Shown: positions 25,484 to 33,639 of the stretch, piece by piece
Layout of the letters: each line of letters begins with the position of its first letter
Numbering within the stretch: the first letter of the stretch is position 1
Source: Prado023 sp963788325
GTDB lineage: Bacteria > Actinomycetota > Actinomycetes > S36-B12 > CAIYMF01
Assembly (NCBI GenBank): GCA_963788325.1
Contig: CAWBGJ010000002.1
Location: forward strand, 5,582-69,581
DNA: 64,000 nt
Reading direction: 5' to 3'
Notes under the pieces: generated by a model
Seen by the model: the letters and a program-made list of their open reading frames with translations, nothing else
Told to the model about the DNA's origin: nothing
The model's database searches: none
Made by a program: the position numbers and the translations under genes

Positions 25484-26373
25484 GCGCCGCCGGATCAGGG
25501 GACACCGCCCTGCTCCAGGTCCAGCGCGTGACCAAGGAGTTCGGGTCGTTCGTCGCCGTGGACGACGTGTCGTTCTCCGTGGCTCCCGGCGAGGTCGTCG
25601 GGCTGCTCGGTGCCAACGGCGCGGGCAAGACGACCGTCATCCGGATCGCCCTCGGGCTGGTCGCGGCCACCGGGGGCGACGTCCGGCTGCTGGGCAGCTA
25701 TCCCGATCGCGCGGTCCGCCGACGGATCGGCTACGTGCCCCAGGGCCTGGGGTTGTATGCCGACATGAGCGTCCAGGAGAACCTGGAGTTCGTCGCCTCG
25801 GTCTACGGCCACCCCCGCCCCAAGGCTCCCGAGTCCTTGGCTGAGGTCGCCGACGAGCTGGTGGGCGCCCTCTCGCTGGGCAGCCAGCGTGAGCTCGCGT
25901 TCGAGTGCGCCCTGCTGCACAGCCCCGAGCTGGTGGTCCTCGACGAGCCCACGTCAGGAGTGGGCGCGCTGACCGCCCACGCACTGTGGGACACGATCCA
26001 TGAGCGTGCCGAGGCCGGCCTCGGCGTCCTGGTCACCACGCACTACATGCAGGAGGCCCAGCAGTGTGACCGGCTCCTGCTGATGGCCGGCGGGAAGCTC
26101 GTCGCCCAGGGCAGCGAGGCTCAGATCGTGGGCGACACCACCGCCGTGGTCGTGGTCACCGAGCAGTGGGCGCTGACCTTCGACGCACTGTCCCGGGCCG
26201 GCCTGCCGGTGACGCTGTCCGGCACGGACGTGCGGGTGGCCGACGTCGGGGCCGCCGACGTCGAGCGCGCCCTGGCCGCCGCGGGCATTGCCGGGCAGGT
26301 CCACGCGGTCCCCGCCACCATCGAGGAGCGGATGACGGTCCTGGCCGCGAGGTCGGACTCGGCGGCCTCCTGA
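25480..26373 (+). CDS. ABC exporter ATPase B (YbhF C-half-like, degenerate signature)
   Basis: Second nucleotide-binding subunit, 297 residues. Walker A is normal (GANGAGKTT) and Walker B is LVVLDEPTSGV. The signature loop reads LSLGSQRELAF rather than LSGGQ, and the D-loop reads GVGAL where GVDPL is expected. YbhF-like C-halves have related LPLG-type loops, so the site may have unequal ATPase activity next to ATPase A. The C-terminal 90 residues carry a regulatory-like domain. Last gene of the permease-ATPase-ATPase operon, convergent with tetR. Confidence 0.86.
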   Translation: MSAAGSGDTALLQVQRVTKEFGSFVAVDDVSFSVAPGEVVGLLGANGAGKTTVIRIALGLVAATGGDVRLLGSYPDRAVRRRIGYVPQGLGLYADMSVQENLEFVASVYGHPRPKAPESLAEVADELVGALSLGSQRELAFECALLHSPELVVLDEPTSGVGALTAHALWDTIHERAEAGLGVLVTTHYMQEAQQCDRLLLMAGGKLVAQGSEAQIVGDTTAVVVVTEQWALTFDALSRAGLPVTLSGTDVRVADVGAADVERALAAAGIAGQVHAVPATIEERMTVLAARSDSAAS

Positions 26374-26418
26374 TCCGCGGGCAGACGGCTGCCCGATTCG
26401 GGGCCGCCGCCGGCCGTC

Positions 26419-27033
26419 TCACTGCCGGTATGTCCCGTCGAGGTAGCGCTGGATGGTGGGGCCCACGTCGTCAGCCAGCTCATCGAGACTCGGGTCCGTC
26501 AACGGCGGGAGCAGCAGGGCGTGGCGGCCCAGGACGACCCCGAACAGGTGGGTCATGGCCAGCGCCACCTGTCGTGTCGGGTCCGGGCCCCGGGTGACCG
26601 CCCGGACCTGCGGGACGAGCCGGGCGAACGCGAACTCGCGCAACAGCCGTCCACCGGTCGGCTCCTCGCCGGCCGAGCGCAGGATCGCCAGGACCGGCTC
26701 GCGGAAGCCCGGCTGCTCCCACACGCCGAGCACATAGACCGCCAGACGCCGGCCCAGGAGCTCGCGGGAACCGGCGAGCACCTCCCCGAGTCCGACACCT
26801 GGGTCGAACGGGATCTCGATGACCTCCTGGAAGAGCCCGGCCTTGCCACCGAAGTAGTGGTTGATCATGGCCGCATCGACCCCGACCCGAGCCCCGATGG
26901 ACCGCACGGTCGCGCTGGCGTAGCCCCGTTCCGCGAACTCCTCGCGGGCTGCGGCGAGGATCTCGGCCCGGGTGTCCGAACCGTCCGAGCGTGGGCCCCG
27001 CCGACGGCTGGGCGTTGCCGGGGTGTCGCTCAT
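26419..27033 (-). CDS. TetR family transcriptional repressor
   Basis: DNA-binding repressor, 204 residues from the ATG at 27033. The helix-turn-helix is in ILAAAREEFAERGYASATV and the following RSIGARVGVDAAMINHYFGG, canonical TetR; the C-terminal ligand domain has no assigned subfamily. It is convergent with the exporter operon and probably controls it through the inverted repeat at 23492-23505. No matching repeat was found before its own start, so autoregulation is not evident. An open frame extending to 29253 on this strand is only antisense to menC and menB. Confidence 0.88.
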   Translation of the reverse strand: MSDTPATPSRRRGPRSDGSDTRAEILAAAREEFAERGYASATVRSIGARVGVDAAMINHYFGGKAGLFQEVIEIPFDPGVGLGEVLAGSRELLGRRLAVYVLGVWEQPGFREPVLAILRSAGEEPTGGRLLREFAFARLVPQVRAVTRGPDPTRQVALAMTHLFGVVLGRHALLLPPLTDPSLDELADDVGPTIQRYLDGTYRQ

Positions 27034-27099
27034 GGGGTCATTGTCCCGCCTGGTGCCCCGGCAGGGAATCCGCCGGGGTCCCTGCCGGAGCCGAGTTGC

Positions 27100-27105
27100 T
27101 AGCCT
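27100..27105 (+). promoter_or_regulatory. Candidate leaderless -10 (TAGCCT) for GNAT gene
   Basis: TAGCCT ends 6 nt before the ATG at 27112, with no ribosome site between, consistent with a leaderless transcript. Confidence 0.5.
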
Positions 27106-27111
27106 GCCCGC

Positions 27112-27723
27112 ATGTCGGTCGAGCCTGTTCTCCGCGCGGCCACCCCGGCGGACGCGCCCTTCATCGCGTGGGGCCTGGACGAGGCCTCCGGGGGCTTCTT
27201 CACCACGATGCTGGGACGGCCCGCCCACGAGGTCCTCACCAGGGTCGCCGCCCAGCCGAGGCACGCCTTCTCGTTCGCCCACGTGGTCATCGCCGAGTCC
27301 GACGGTTCCGCGATCGGGCTCTGCCAAGGCTTCGGCTACGGGACCCCCGACGGGACCGCCGAGCTGGTGCGGGCTGCGGGGGTGCGGGCGCTGCGGCTCG
27401 GTGCGGTGGCGCTGGCAGGTCGCCGCCTGCTGGCTGCCCTGGACCACCACGAACCTGGGCAGTGGTACCTGCAGGCCATCGCCGTGCGACCCGAGGGTCG
27501 TGGCACGGGGGTGGGTCGCCGCCTGCTGGCCGACGCCTTCGATCGGGCGCGAGGCTCGGGGTCCTCGGAACTGGCCCTCGACGTGGATGTCTCGAACACC
27601 AGGGCGGCCGACCTCTACCGTCGGGTCGGTCTCGAGGTGGTTTCGACCTCGAAGCCGGCTCGGCTGCTGGAGGGAGCCTCCGTGCACCGGATGCAGGCCC
27701 GGCTCGAGGGCCCGACGCCCTGA
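27112..27723 (+). CDS. GNAT family N-acetyltransferase
   Basis: Acetyl-CoA-dependent acyltransferase, 203 residues. The acetyl-CoA loop is AIAVRPEGRGTGVGRRLLA (Q/RxxGxG/A type) with the preceding strand WYLQAIAV, and the C-terminal helix-strand is NTRAADLYRRVGLEVV. The substrate is unknown. It is divergent from tetR and 72 bp upstream of menB on the same strand, with its own promoter-like hexamer, so it is probably a separate transcript or reads into menB. Confidence 0.85.
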   Translation: MSVEPVLRAATPADAPFIAWGLDEASGGFFTTMLGRPAHEVLTRVAAQPRHAFSFAHVVIAESDGSAIGLCQGFGYGTPDGTAELVRAAGVRALRLGAVALAGRRLLAALDHHEPGQWYLQAIAVRPEGRGTGVGRRLLADAFDRARGSGSSELALDVDVSNTRAADLYRRVGLEVVSTSKPARLLEGASVHRMQARLEGPTP

Positions 27724-27782
27724 TCGGTGTCCCGCGGGCGGGCGGCGTGCGGCGGTTCCCAGCCGGGCGCTGGAGCGTGCCC

Positions 27783-27788
27783 TACCCT
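27783..27788 (+). promoter_or_regulatory. Candidate leaderless -10 (TACCCT) for menB
   Basis: TACCCT followed by 7 nt and a GTG start; no Shine-Dalgarno sequence lies between. The CTACCCTGTG string also precedes menE. Confidence 0.5.
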
Positions 27789-27795
27789 GTGCATC

Positions 27796-28719
27796 GTGGA
27801 CACCCGTGACCGCTACGCCTCGATCCCCGTCGTCACCGCGGACAGCCCGGCATACGCCGACCCGGCCGTCTCCACCGTCCGTCCCGGCGCGGACTGGCAG
27901 CCCATGGGTGACTGGAGCGACATCCGCTACGAGCTCTCCGGCGACGGCGTGGCCAAGATCACGATCAACCGTCCCGAGGTGCGCAACGCGTTCCGCCCGC
28001 AGACCCTGTTCGAGCTGCAGGAGGCCTTCAACCTCGCCCGCGACGACGACCGGGTGGGGGTCATCATCCTCACCGGCCAGGGCGACTGGGCGTTCTGCTC
28101 GGGCGGCGACCAGCGCATCCGCGGCAACGACGGCTACATCGGCGACGACGAGGTCGCAAGCAAGGGGATCGGGCGCCTGAACGTGCTCGACCTGCAGGTC
28201 CAGATCCGTCGGCTGCCCAAGCCGGTGGTCGCGATGGTGGCCGGCTACGCGATGGGCGGCGGGCACGTGCTGCACATCTGCTGCGACCTGACGATCTCGG
28301 CGGACAACGCCCGCTACGGCCAGACCGGTCCGAAGGTCGGCTCGTTCGACGGCGGCTACGGCTCGGGTCTGCTGGCCCGCCAGATCGGCCAGAAGCGTGC
28401 CCGCGAGGTGTGGTTCCTGTGCCGGCAGTACGGGGCCGAGCAGGCCTACGAGTGGGGCCTGGTCAACCAGGTGGTCCCCCTGGCCGACCTCGAGGAGGAG
28501 ACGATGCAGTGGGCGCGCGAGATGCTCACGATGTCGCCCCTGGCGCTGCGGATGCTCAAGGCCTCCCTGAATGCCGCCGACGACGGCCTGGCCGGCATCC
28601 AGCAGCTGGCCGGCGACGCCACCCTGCTGTTCTACATGACCGAGGAGGCCCAAGAGGGCCGCGACGCCTACACCGGCAAGCGCACTCCGGACTTCGCCAG
28701 GTTCCCGAAGCGGCCCTGA
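27796..28719 (+). CDS. menB: 1,4-dihydroxy-2-naphthoyl-CoA synthase
   Basis: Crotonase-fold enzyme that cyclises o-succinylbenzoyl-CoA to DHNA-CoA, 307 residues. Characteristic segments: NRPEVRNAFRPQTLFELQEA, FCSGGDQRIRG (oxyanion loop), VAGYAMGGGHVLHICCDLT, GQTGPKVGSFDGGYGS and a C-terminus ending TPDFARFPKRP, all typical of MenB. The GTG start at 27796 is chosen from the promoter spacing and because it retains the N-terminal residues seen in actinobacterial MenB. Followed 4 bp later by menC. Confidence 0.95.
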   Translation: MDTRDRYASIPVVTADSPAYADPAVSTVRPGADWQPMGDWSDIRYELSGDGVAKITINRPEVRNAFRPQTLFELQEAFNLARDDDRVGVIILTGQGDWAFCSGGDQRIRGNDGYIGDDEVASKGIGRLNVLDLQVQIRRLPKPVVAMVAGYAMGGGHVLHICCDLTISADNARYGQTGPKVGSFDGGYGSGLLARQIGQKRAREVWFLCRQYGAEQAYEWGLVNQVVPLADLEEETMQWAREMLTMSPLALRMLKASLNAADDGLAGIQQLAGDATLLFYMTEEAQEGRDAYTGKRTPDFARFPKRP

Positions 28720-28723
28720 CGTG

Positions 28724-29851
28724 ATGGCCGGGGATCCCACGACGACCGTCCCGCCCGCAGCGGTACCGCCCGGGCCGGGTCCGGTCCGGGCACGCGCGGC
28801 CACCGGTGCTGTGCCCGAGCTCACCCCGGCGCAGCTGGGCGCGGTCGCCGTGCCGTTCCGGGTGCCGCTGAACCGGCGCTTCCGGGGCGTGGAGCACCGC
28901 GAGGGCCTGCTGTTCTGCGGACCTTCGGGCTGGTCTGAGTGGGCCCCGTTCCCGGAGTACGACGACTGGGAGGCGGCCCGCTGGCTGGCCGCAGCGGTCG
29001 AGGCGGCGTGGGGCAACTGGCCCGAGCCGGTGCGCGCGAGCGTGCCGGTGAACGTCATCGTGCCCGCACTGGCCCACGAGGACATCGCGGGTTTCGTCAC
29101 CAACTCGGTGGCCCGGACCGGGGCCACGACGTTCAAGGTGAAGGTCGGCGAGGCGGGTGCGGCCCTGGCCGATGACCTGTCCCGGGTGGCCACCGTGCGC
29201 GCGGCACTGTCCGAGGCCGGCGTGCGCGACCCGCTGATCCGCCTGGACGCCAACGGCGCCTGGACCGTGGCCCAGGCGCGCCGCGCAGCGCGGATGTTCG
29301 CCGCGGAGTTCGGCTCCGTCCTGGACTACTTCGAGCAGCCGTGCCGGACCACCACCGAGCTCGCCGAGCTGCGCTACCGGCTCGTGGACGACGACGTGCA
29401 TGTGCGCATCGCCGTCGACGAGGGACTGCGCCGGGCCCGCGACCTGTACGCCGATGACCTGGCGGCCTCCCTGCGCTCTGCCGGTGACGTACTGATCGTC
29501 AAGGTGGCCCCGGTGGGTGGAGTCGCCCGCGCACTGGCGCTCATCGAGGAGATCGGACTGCCCGTGGTCGTCTCCGGGGAGATGAACACGTCCGTGGGGC
29601 TCTGCGCAGGGCTGGCACTGGCCGCCGCGGTACCCGACCTCGCTGGTGCTGCTGGCCTGGGCACGGGCCTGCTGCTGGCCGACGACGTGAGCGCCGGGAC
29701 GCTGATCCCCCGTGACGGGGAGATGGCCGTGACCCGACGGCTGCCCGACGAGCAGGCCCTGGGCCGTGCGGCGGGTGCGCTGGGCGCCGAGGGTGCGATG
29801 TGGTGGCGCGAGCGGCTGGCGCGGTGCGCGCGGCTGCTGGCCGTGATCTGA
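28724..29851 (+). CDS. menC: o-Succinylbenzoate synthase
   Basis: Enolase-superfamily dehydratase producing o-succinylbenzoate from SHCHC, 375 residues (a GTG one codon upstream is an alternative). Catalytic Lys in TTFKVKVG, metal ligands in IRLDANGAW, DYFEQPC and IAVDEGLRRA, and the second Lys in VLIVKVAP. The first 30 residues are Pro/Ala-rich and not conserved. It lies between menB and menD on one strand, a compact men sub-operon. Confidence 0.92.
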   Translation: MAGDPTTTVPPAAVPPGPGPVRARAATGAVPELTPAQLGAVAVPFRVPLNRRFRGVEHREGLLFCGPSGWSEWAPFPEYDDWEAARWLAAAVEAAWGNWPEPVRASVPVNVIVPALAHEDIAGFVTNSVARTGATTFKVKVGEAGAALADDLSRVATVRAALSEAGVRDPLIRLDANGAWTVAQARRAARMFAAEFGSVLDYFEQPCRTTTELAELRYRLVDDDVHVRIAVDEGLRRARDLYADDLAASLRSAGDVLIVKVAPVGGVARALALIEEIGLPVVVSGEMNTSVGLCAGLALAAAVPDLAGAAGLGTGLLLADDVSAGTLIPRDGEMAVTRRLPDEQALGRAAGALGAEGAMWWRERLARCARLLAVI

Positions 29852-29868
29852 GCCGTGGCCCGCTGACC

Positions 29869-31716
29869 ATGAACCCGGCCACCGCGCTGGCCCGCGCACT
29901 GCTCGACGAGCTCGTGCACCAGGGCGTGCGCGAGCTCGTGCTCTCGCCCGGATCGCGCTCGGCGCCGCTGGCCTTCGAGGCGCTGCGCCTGGCCGACCTC
30001 GGTCGGATCCAGCTGCACGTGCGCGTCGACGAGCGCAGCGCTGGTTTCCTGGCCCTCGGCCTGGCCAAGGTGTCCGGACGCCCGGTGGCCGTCGCCTGCA
30101 CGTCGGGCACCGCGGTGGCCAACCTCACGCCCGCGGTCGTGGAGGCCTCCTACAGTGCCGTGCCGTTGGTGGTGCTCACCGCTGATCGTCCGGCTGAGGC
30201 GCGGGGGGTCGGGGCACCGCAGACCATCGACCAGGTGGGCTTCTTCGGCGGACTGGTCCGGTTCTCCGTCGACCTTGCCCAGGCGCGGCGGTCGCAGGCC
30301 GAGGAGCTCACCGCGGCCGATCGGGCCGCCCGGGCGTCAGCGGGCATGGCGATCGGCGCTGCTCTCGGTGCGCCGGCCCGCTCGGCCGCGTTCACCTCCC
30401 CACCGGGTGGCGCCGTGGCGCACGCCGGCCCGGTGCACCTCAATGTGGGCTTCCGGCTGCCGCTGGTCCCCGACCTTCCCGCGGCCGACCAGACCGCCGC
30501 GGACCGGACCGAGGCGCTGGCCCCCCGGCCGCCCTCCCCGCCGCGCCCCCGGCTGCCACCCCTGGCCGGCTGTGACCACCGCGACGCCCGTGAGGTGCTC
30601 GGCGACCTGCCGGCGCGCGGGATCCTGCTCGTGGGCGACCTGCCGTGCACGTCACTGCGGGGCCATCACCAGTGGCTCACCGAGCTGGCCACCGCCTGCG
30701 GTTGGCCGATCGTGTCCGAGCCGTCGGCCAACATGCACGCCGCGCCGACGGCGCTCGCGCACGGGGCCCTGATCCTGGGCAGCCCCGAGTTCGTCGCTGC
30801 ACACCCACCGGACCTGGTGGTCAGCGTGGGCCAGTGGGGCCTGTCCCGGTCCACCATGCAGTTGGTGCGCAGCGCCGCTCGACATGTCGCGATCGAGTTG
30901 CCCACCTCGGGTCGCGAGGTCTGCGATCCGCTGCGGACCGCGCAGCAGGTGCTGCCCGGGATCCCGTTGCCGCCTGCGCAGGCACACCCCGACCCAGCCT
31001 GGTGGGCGCGCTGGCGGGCCGCTGACGCGTTCGCAGCCGAGGTGGTGACGGCCAGGCTGGCCGACCCGGGTGCCCCGCAATCAGGGATACGCGCTGCCTC
31101 CCTGCGGGGGTCGTCAGCGGCCGCTCGGGTGTGGTCGGCACTGCCCGAGGACGCCCTGCTGCTGGTCGCGGCATCCTGGCCGGTCCGTCAGGTCGAGGCG
31201 TTCGGTGCGGCGCGCCGGGGCCTGCGGGTGATCGGCAACAGGGGTGCCAACGGCATTGACGGACTGGTCTCCACGGCATGGGGCGCAGCGCTGGCCCACC
31301 AGGAGGCCGGCGGCGGACCGGGAGTCGCGCTGCTCGGCGACCTGGCGTTCCTGCACGACCACAACGGCCTGCTGGTCGGTGCGCAGGAGCCCACCCCGGA
31401 CCTGGTCCTCGTGGTCCTGGACAACGACGGTGGCGGGATCTTCCACCAGCTCGAGCAGGGCCGCCCGGAGTACGCCAACTCGTTCGAGCGGGTCTTCGGC
31501 ACTGCCCTGCACCGGGATCTGGTCGCAGTGGCCCAGGCGGCGGGAGCCCCGGCCGTGCGGGTGACCGATCTTGCGGGCCTGGACCGGGCGCTCGCCGCCG
31601 CAATGGCCACTGGCGGCATCCAGGTCGTGGTGGCCCACACCCCCGATCGAGTCGCGGAGAACGACCTGATCGCTGCGATCAGCAGGGATCTGCACGCACG
31701 AATCGCAGGGATGTGA
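29869..31716 (+). CDS. menD: 2-Succinyl-5-enolpyruvyl-6-hydroxy-3-cyclohexene-1-carboxylate synthase
   Basis: Thiamine diphosphate enzyme, 615 residues, condensing isochorismate with 2-oxoglutarate in menaquinone synthesis. N-terminal LVLSPGSRSAPLAFEALR and the ThDP-activating Glu in HVRVDERSAGFLALG; central VACTSGTAVANLTPAVVE; cofactor motif near the C-terminus in LVVLDNDGGGIFHQLEQ. The ATG at 29869 is taken because it aligns with the family start. It is 17 bp after menC. A strong hairpin downstream separates it from the convergent rhodanese gene. Confidence 0.95.
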   Translation: MNPATALARALLDELVHQGVRELVLSPGSRSAPLAFEALRLADLGRIQLHVRVDERSAGFLALGLAKVSGRPVAVACTSGTAVANLTPAVVEASYSAVPLVVLTADRPAEARGVGAPQTIDQVGFFGGLVRFSVDLAQARRSQAEELTAADRAARASAGMAIGAALGAPARSAAFTSPPGGAVAHAGPVHLNVGFRLPLVPDLPAADQTAADRTEALAPRPPSPPRPRLPPLAGCDHRDAREVLGDLPARGILLVGDLPCTSLRGHHQWLTELATACGWPIVSEPSANMHAAPTALAHGALILGSPEFVAAHPPDLVVSVGQWGLSRSTMQLVRSAARHVAIELPTSGREVCDPLRTAQQVLPGIPLPPAQAHPDPAWWARWRAADAFAAEVVTARLADPGAPQSGIRAASLRGSSAAARVWSALPEDALLLVAASWPVRQVEAFGAARRGLRVIGNRGANGIDGLVSTAWGAALAHQEAGGGPGVALLGDLAFLHDHNGLLVGAQEPTPDLVLVVLDNDGGGIFHQLEQGRPEYANSFERVFGTALHRDLVAVAQAAGAPAVRVTDLAGLDRALAAAMATGGIQVVVAHTPDRVAENDLIAAISRDLHARIAGM

Positions 31717-31761
31717 CGTAAGTCACTGCAGCGCTCGCCCCCGTGGGCCCATGTACACGGT

Positions 31762-31790
31762 GGAGGGCGAGGGCCGGGGACTCGCCCTCC
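31762..31790. terminator. Hairpin between convergent menD and rhodanese genes
   Basis: Perfect 10-bp stem, GGAGGGCGAG at 31762-31771 and CTCGCCCTCC at 31781-31790, with a 9-nt loop. Located 46-74 bp after menD and 55 bp after the rhodanese gene end. No U tract is visible on either strand, as is common in high-GC actinobacteria. Probably bidirectional. Confidence 0.65.
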
Positions 31791-31844
31791 CACATCGTGC
31801 TCGGCCCATGCGCAGCTGGCTCGCAGGACGAACTCAGCGGCAGG

Positions 31845-32177
31845 TCAGGGTCCGACCTTCCAGCCGTTGGACTGCATCTTGCTCATCCCGCCCCCGTCGA
31901 GGACGGTCAGGCCGGCAGCCCGCATCGCCCCAGCAGCCCGGGAGGAGCGACTGCCGCTCTGGCAGTAGACGAGGTAGGTGTGCTTGACGTTGAGCCGCTT
32001 GACCGCCTGGGCGAAGTCGGCACCGCTGACATCCATGTTCTTGGCCCCGGAGATGTGCCCGCCCTGGAACTCGCCACGGGAGCGCACGTCGAGCAGGCGC
32101 ACGCCCTGCGGCTTGAGGGTGGCGGCACTGGTGTCGACCTTCTCGCCCTTGCCGAACATGGTCGCGAAGAATCCCAT
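31845..32177 (-). CDS. Rhodanese-like sulfurtransferase (single domain)
   Basis: Sulfane-sulfur transferase, 110 residues. The fold is seen in VRLLDVRSRGEFQGGHISGA; the active-site loop is LVYCQSGSRSSRAAG with Cys72 as the persulfide-forming residue. The N-terminus MGFFATMFGKGEK has no clear signal peptide, so it is cytoplasmic or loosely membrane-associated. A GGAGA site precedes the ATG at 32177. Its promoter region holds a CsoR-family-type palindrome (32234-32249) nearly identical to one before the membrane-protein gene at 35186, suggesting joint control by a copper or persulfide sensor encoded elsewhere. Confidence 0.88.
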   Translation of the reverse strand: MGFFATMFGKGEKVDTSAATLKPQGVRLLDVRSRGEFQGGHISGAKNMDVSGADFAQAVKRLNVKHTYLVYCQSGSRSSRAAGAMRAAGLTVLDGGGMSKMQSNGWKVGP

Positions 32178-32233
32178 GGCGTCTCCGATCGTGGTGGTGG
32201 TGCGCCTGGCGGTCGCACGGAACGTCCTCCAGC

Positions 32234-32249
32234 ATACCCTATGGGGTAT
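32234..32249. promoter_or_regulatory. CsoR/CstR-type palindrome before the rhodanese gene
   Basis: ATACCCTATGGGGTAT, an A/T-flanked C/G-tract dyad typical of CsoR-family operators. On the minus strand it overlaps TATGCT (32236-32231), a plausible -10 for the rhodanese gene. A second copy lies at 35161-35176. Confidence 0.6.
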
Positions 32250-32254
32250 ATGGA

Positions 32255-33532
32255 TCAGTCCGAGCCGAGCGCCCTGCGGACCGCATCGAGCTTCGCCTCG
32301 GACTCCGCGATCTCGGCCTCCGCAGTCGATCCCGCCACGATGCCGCAGCCTGCGTACAGGCGCAGCTGGGTGGCGGGGCCGCGGTCGGAGTCCTCCACCG
32401 CCGCGCAGCGCAGCGCGATCCCGAACTCGCCGTCCCCGCGGGCGTCGATCCAGCCCACCGGCCCGGCGTAGCGCCCCCGGTCCATCGCCTCGAGCTCGCG
32501 GATCAGGCTGGCGGCCCGTTCGGTCGGCGTCCCGCAGACGGCCGCGGTCGGGTGCAGCGACGCGGCCAGGGCCAGGGCTGAGGCGCCGTCGGCGAGCATG
32601 CCGGTCACGTCGGTGGCCAGGTGCTGGACGTTGGCCAGCGAGAGGACGTGCGGCGCGCGCGGCACGTCGAGGTCGGTGCAATGCGCAGCCAGTGCCTCGG
32701 CCACCGAGTGCACTGCGTACTCGTGCTCCTCGAGGTCCTTGTCGGAGTCCAGCAGCGCAGCGGCATGCGCGGCGTCCAGTGACTCCTCACCACGGGAGCG
32801 CACGGTGCCGGCCAGCACCCGGGAGGTGACCCGGTCGCCGTCCCGGCGCACGAGCAGCTCGGGGGTGGCGCCGAGCAGGCCGTCGACCTGGAACGTCCAG
32901 CACTCGGGGTAGGCCCCGGCCAGCCGGCCGAGCAGTGCGGCGCTGTCCAGGGGTCCGGCCAGCGTGGCCACGACATCGCGGGCGAGCACGACCTTGTCCA
33001 GCTCACCTGCGCTGATCCGCCCGATCGCCTCTGCCACCGCCCGTGCCCAGTGCTCCACGGGTCGGGTGCCCGGCGTCCAGGTCACCGGCGCTCCGGAGAC
33101 GGTCGGTCGCCCAGCAGGGGTGTCAGCCCCCGAGACCAGGTCGCTCGGCTGCCCCGGGGTCTCCACGGTCGTCAGCCAGGTGCGCCCGGCCCGGTGCCCC
33201 ACCACGACCGACGGGACGATCACCACCGATTCCTGCGGGCCCGCATCGAAGGTGAACGAGGCGAACGCCACCGGGCCGGTGCCACGCACGCCCACCTGGT
33301 CCTCGACGTGGGCCGCCTCGCACCAGGCGCTCCACCAGCGCTGCGCTCGGCTGAACCGCTCGGGTCCGGCGATCTCGAAGCGGGCCGCCTCACCCCAGCC
33401 GACAAATCCGGCGTCGTTGCGCACCCAGGCGAACCCACCCGCAGTGGGCAGCAGCGAGAGCAGGTCGGAGTCGATCCCGTCGAGCGTCACGGTGCGCACC
33501 ACAGCTCCGTGGGTCGTCCGCAGGTCGGTCAC
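32255..33532 (-). CDS. menF: Isochorismate synthase
   Basis: Chorismate-utilising enzyme, 425 residues, making isochorismate as the entry to menaquinone synthesis; siderophore use cannot be excluded but the men context argues for menaquinone. Conserved blocks: LDKVVLARDVVATL, FQVDGLLGATPELLVRRDG, TVRSRGEESLDAAHAAALL, LHPTAAVCGTPTERAASLI and YAGPVGWIDARGDGEFGIAL. The GTG start at 33532 is supported by a TAGAAT hexamer exactly 6 nt upstream. It is downstream of menG on the same strand, but that hexamer suggests separate transcription. Confidence 0.93.
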   Translation of the reverse strand: MTDLRTTHGAVVRTVTLDGIDSDLLSLLPTAGGFAWVRNDAGFVGWGEAARFEIAGPERFSRAQRWWSAWCEAAHVEDQVGVRGTGPVAFASFTFDAGPQESVVIVPSVVVGHRAGRTWLTTVETPGQPSDLVSGADTPAGRPTVSGAPVTWTPGTRPVEHWARAVAEAIGRISAGELDKVVLARDVVATLAGPLDSAALLGRLAGAYPECWTFQVDGLLGATPELLVRRDGDRVTSRVLAGTVRSRGEESLDAAHAAALLDSDKDLEEHEYAVHSVAEALAAHCTDLDVPRAPHVLSLANVQHLATDVTGMLADGASALALAASLHPTAAVCGTPTERAASLIRELEAMDRGRYAGPVGWIDARGDGEFGIALRCAAVEDSDRGPATQLRLYAGCGIVAGSTAEAEIAESEAKLDAVRRALGSD

Positions 33533-33538
33533 GTGCGA

Positions 33539-33544
33539 ATTCTA
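33539..33544 (-). promoter_or_regulatory. Candidate leaderless -10 (TAGAAT) for menF
   Basis: On the minus strand TAGAAT lies 6 nt before the GTG start at 33532. It is among the best matches to TAnnnT in the window. Confidence 0.55.
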
Positions 33545-33639
33545 CCGAGGTTGGCCGCCCCCGCCGCCCGACGCCGGCGCCCGCTCGGAGCGGAGTCGAC
33601 CGGGGCCCCCGGCGGCTCCCGCGCCCCGGCCGGGGAGGG

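Noticed and set aside
26419..29253. Long minus-strand frame extending tetR upstream over GNAT, menB and menC
   Set aside because: Composition of the upstream part is shadow-like and opposes three well-supported genes; the TetR fold begins at 27033.
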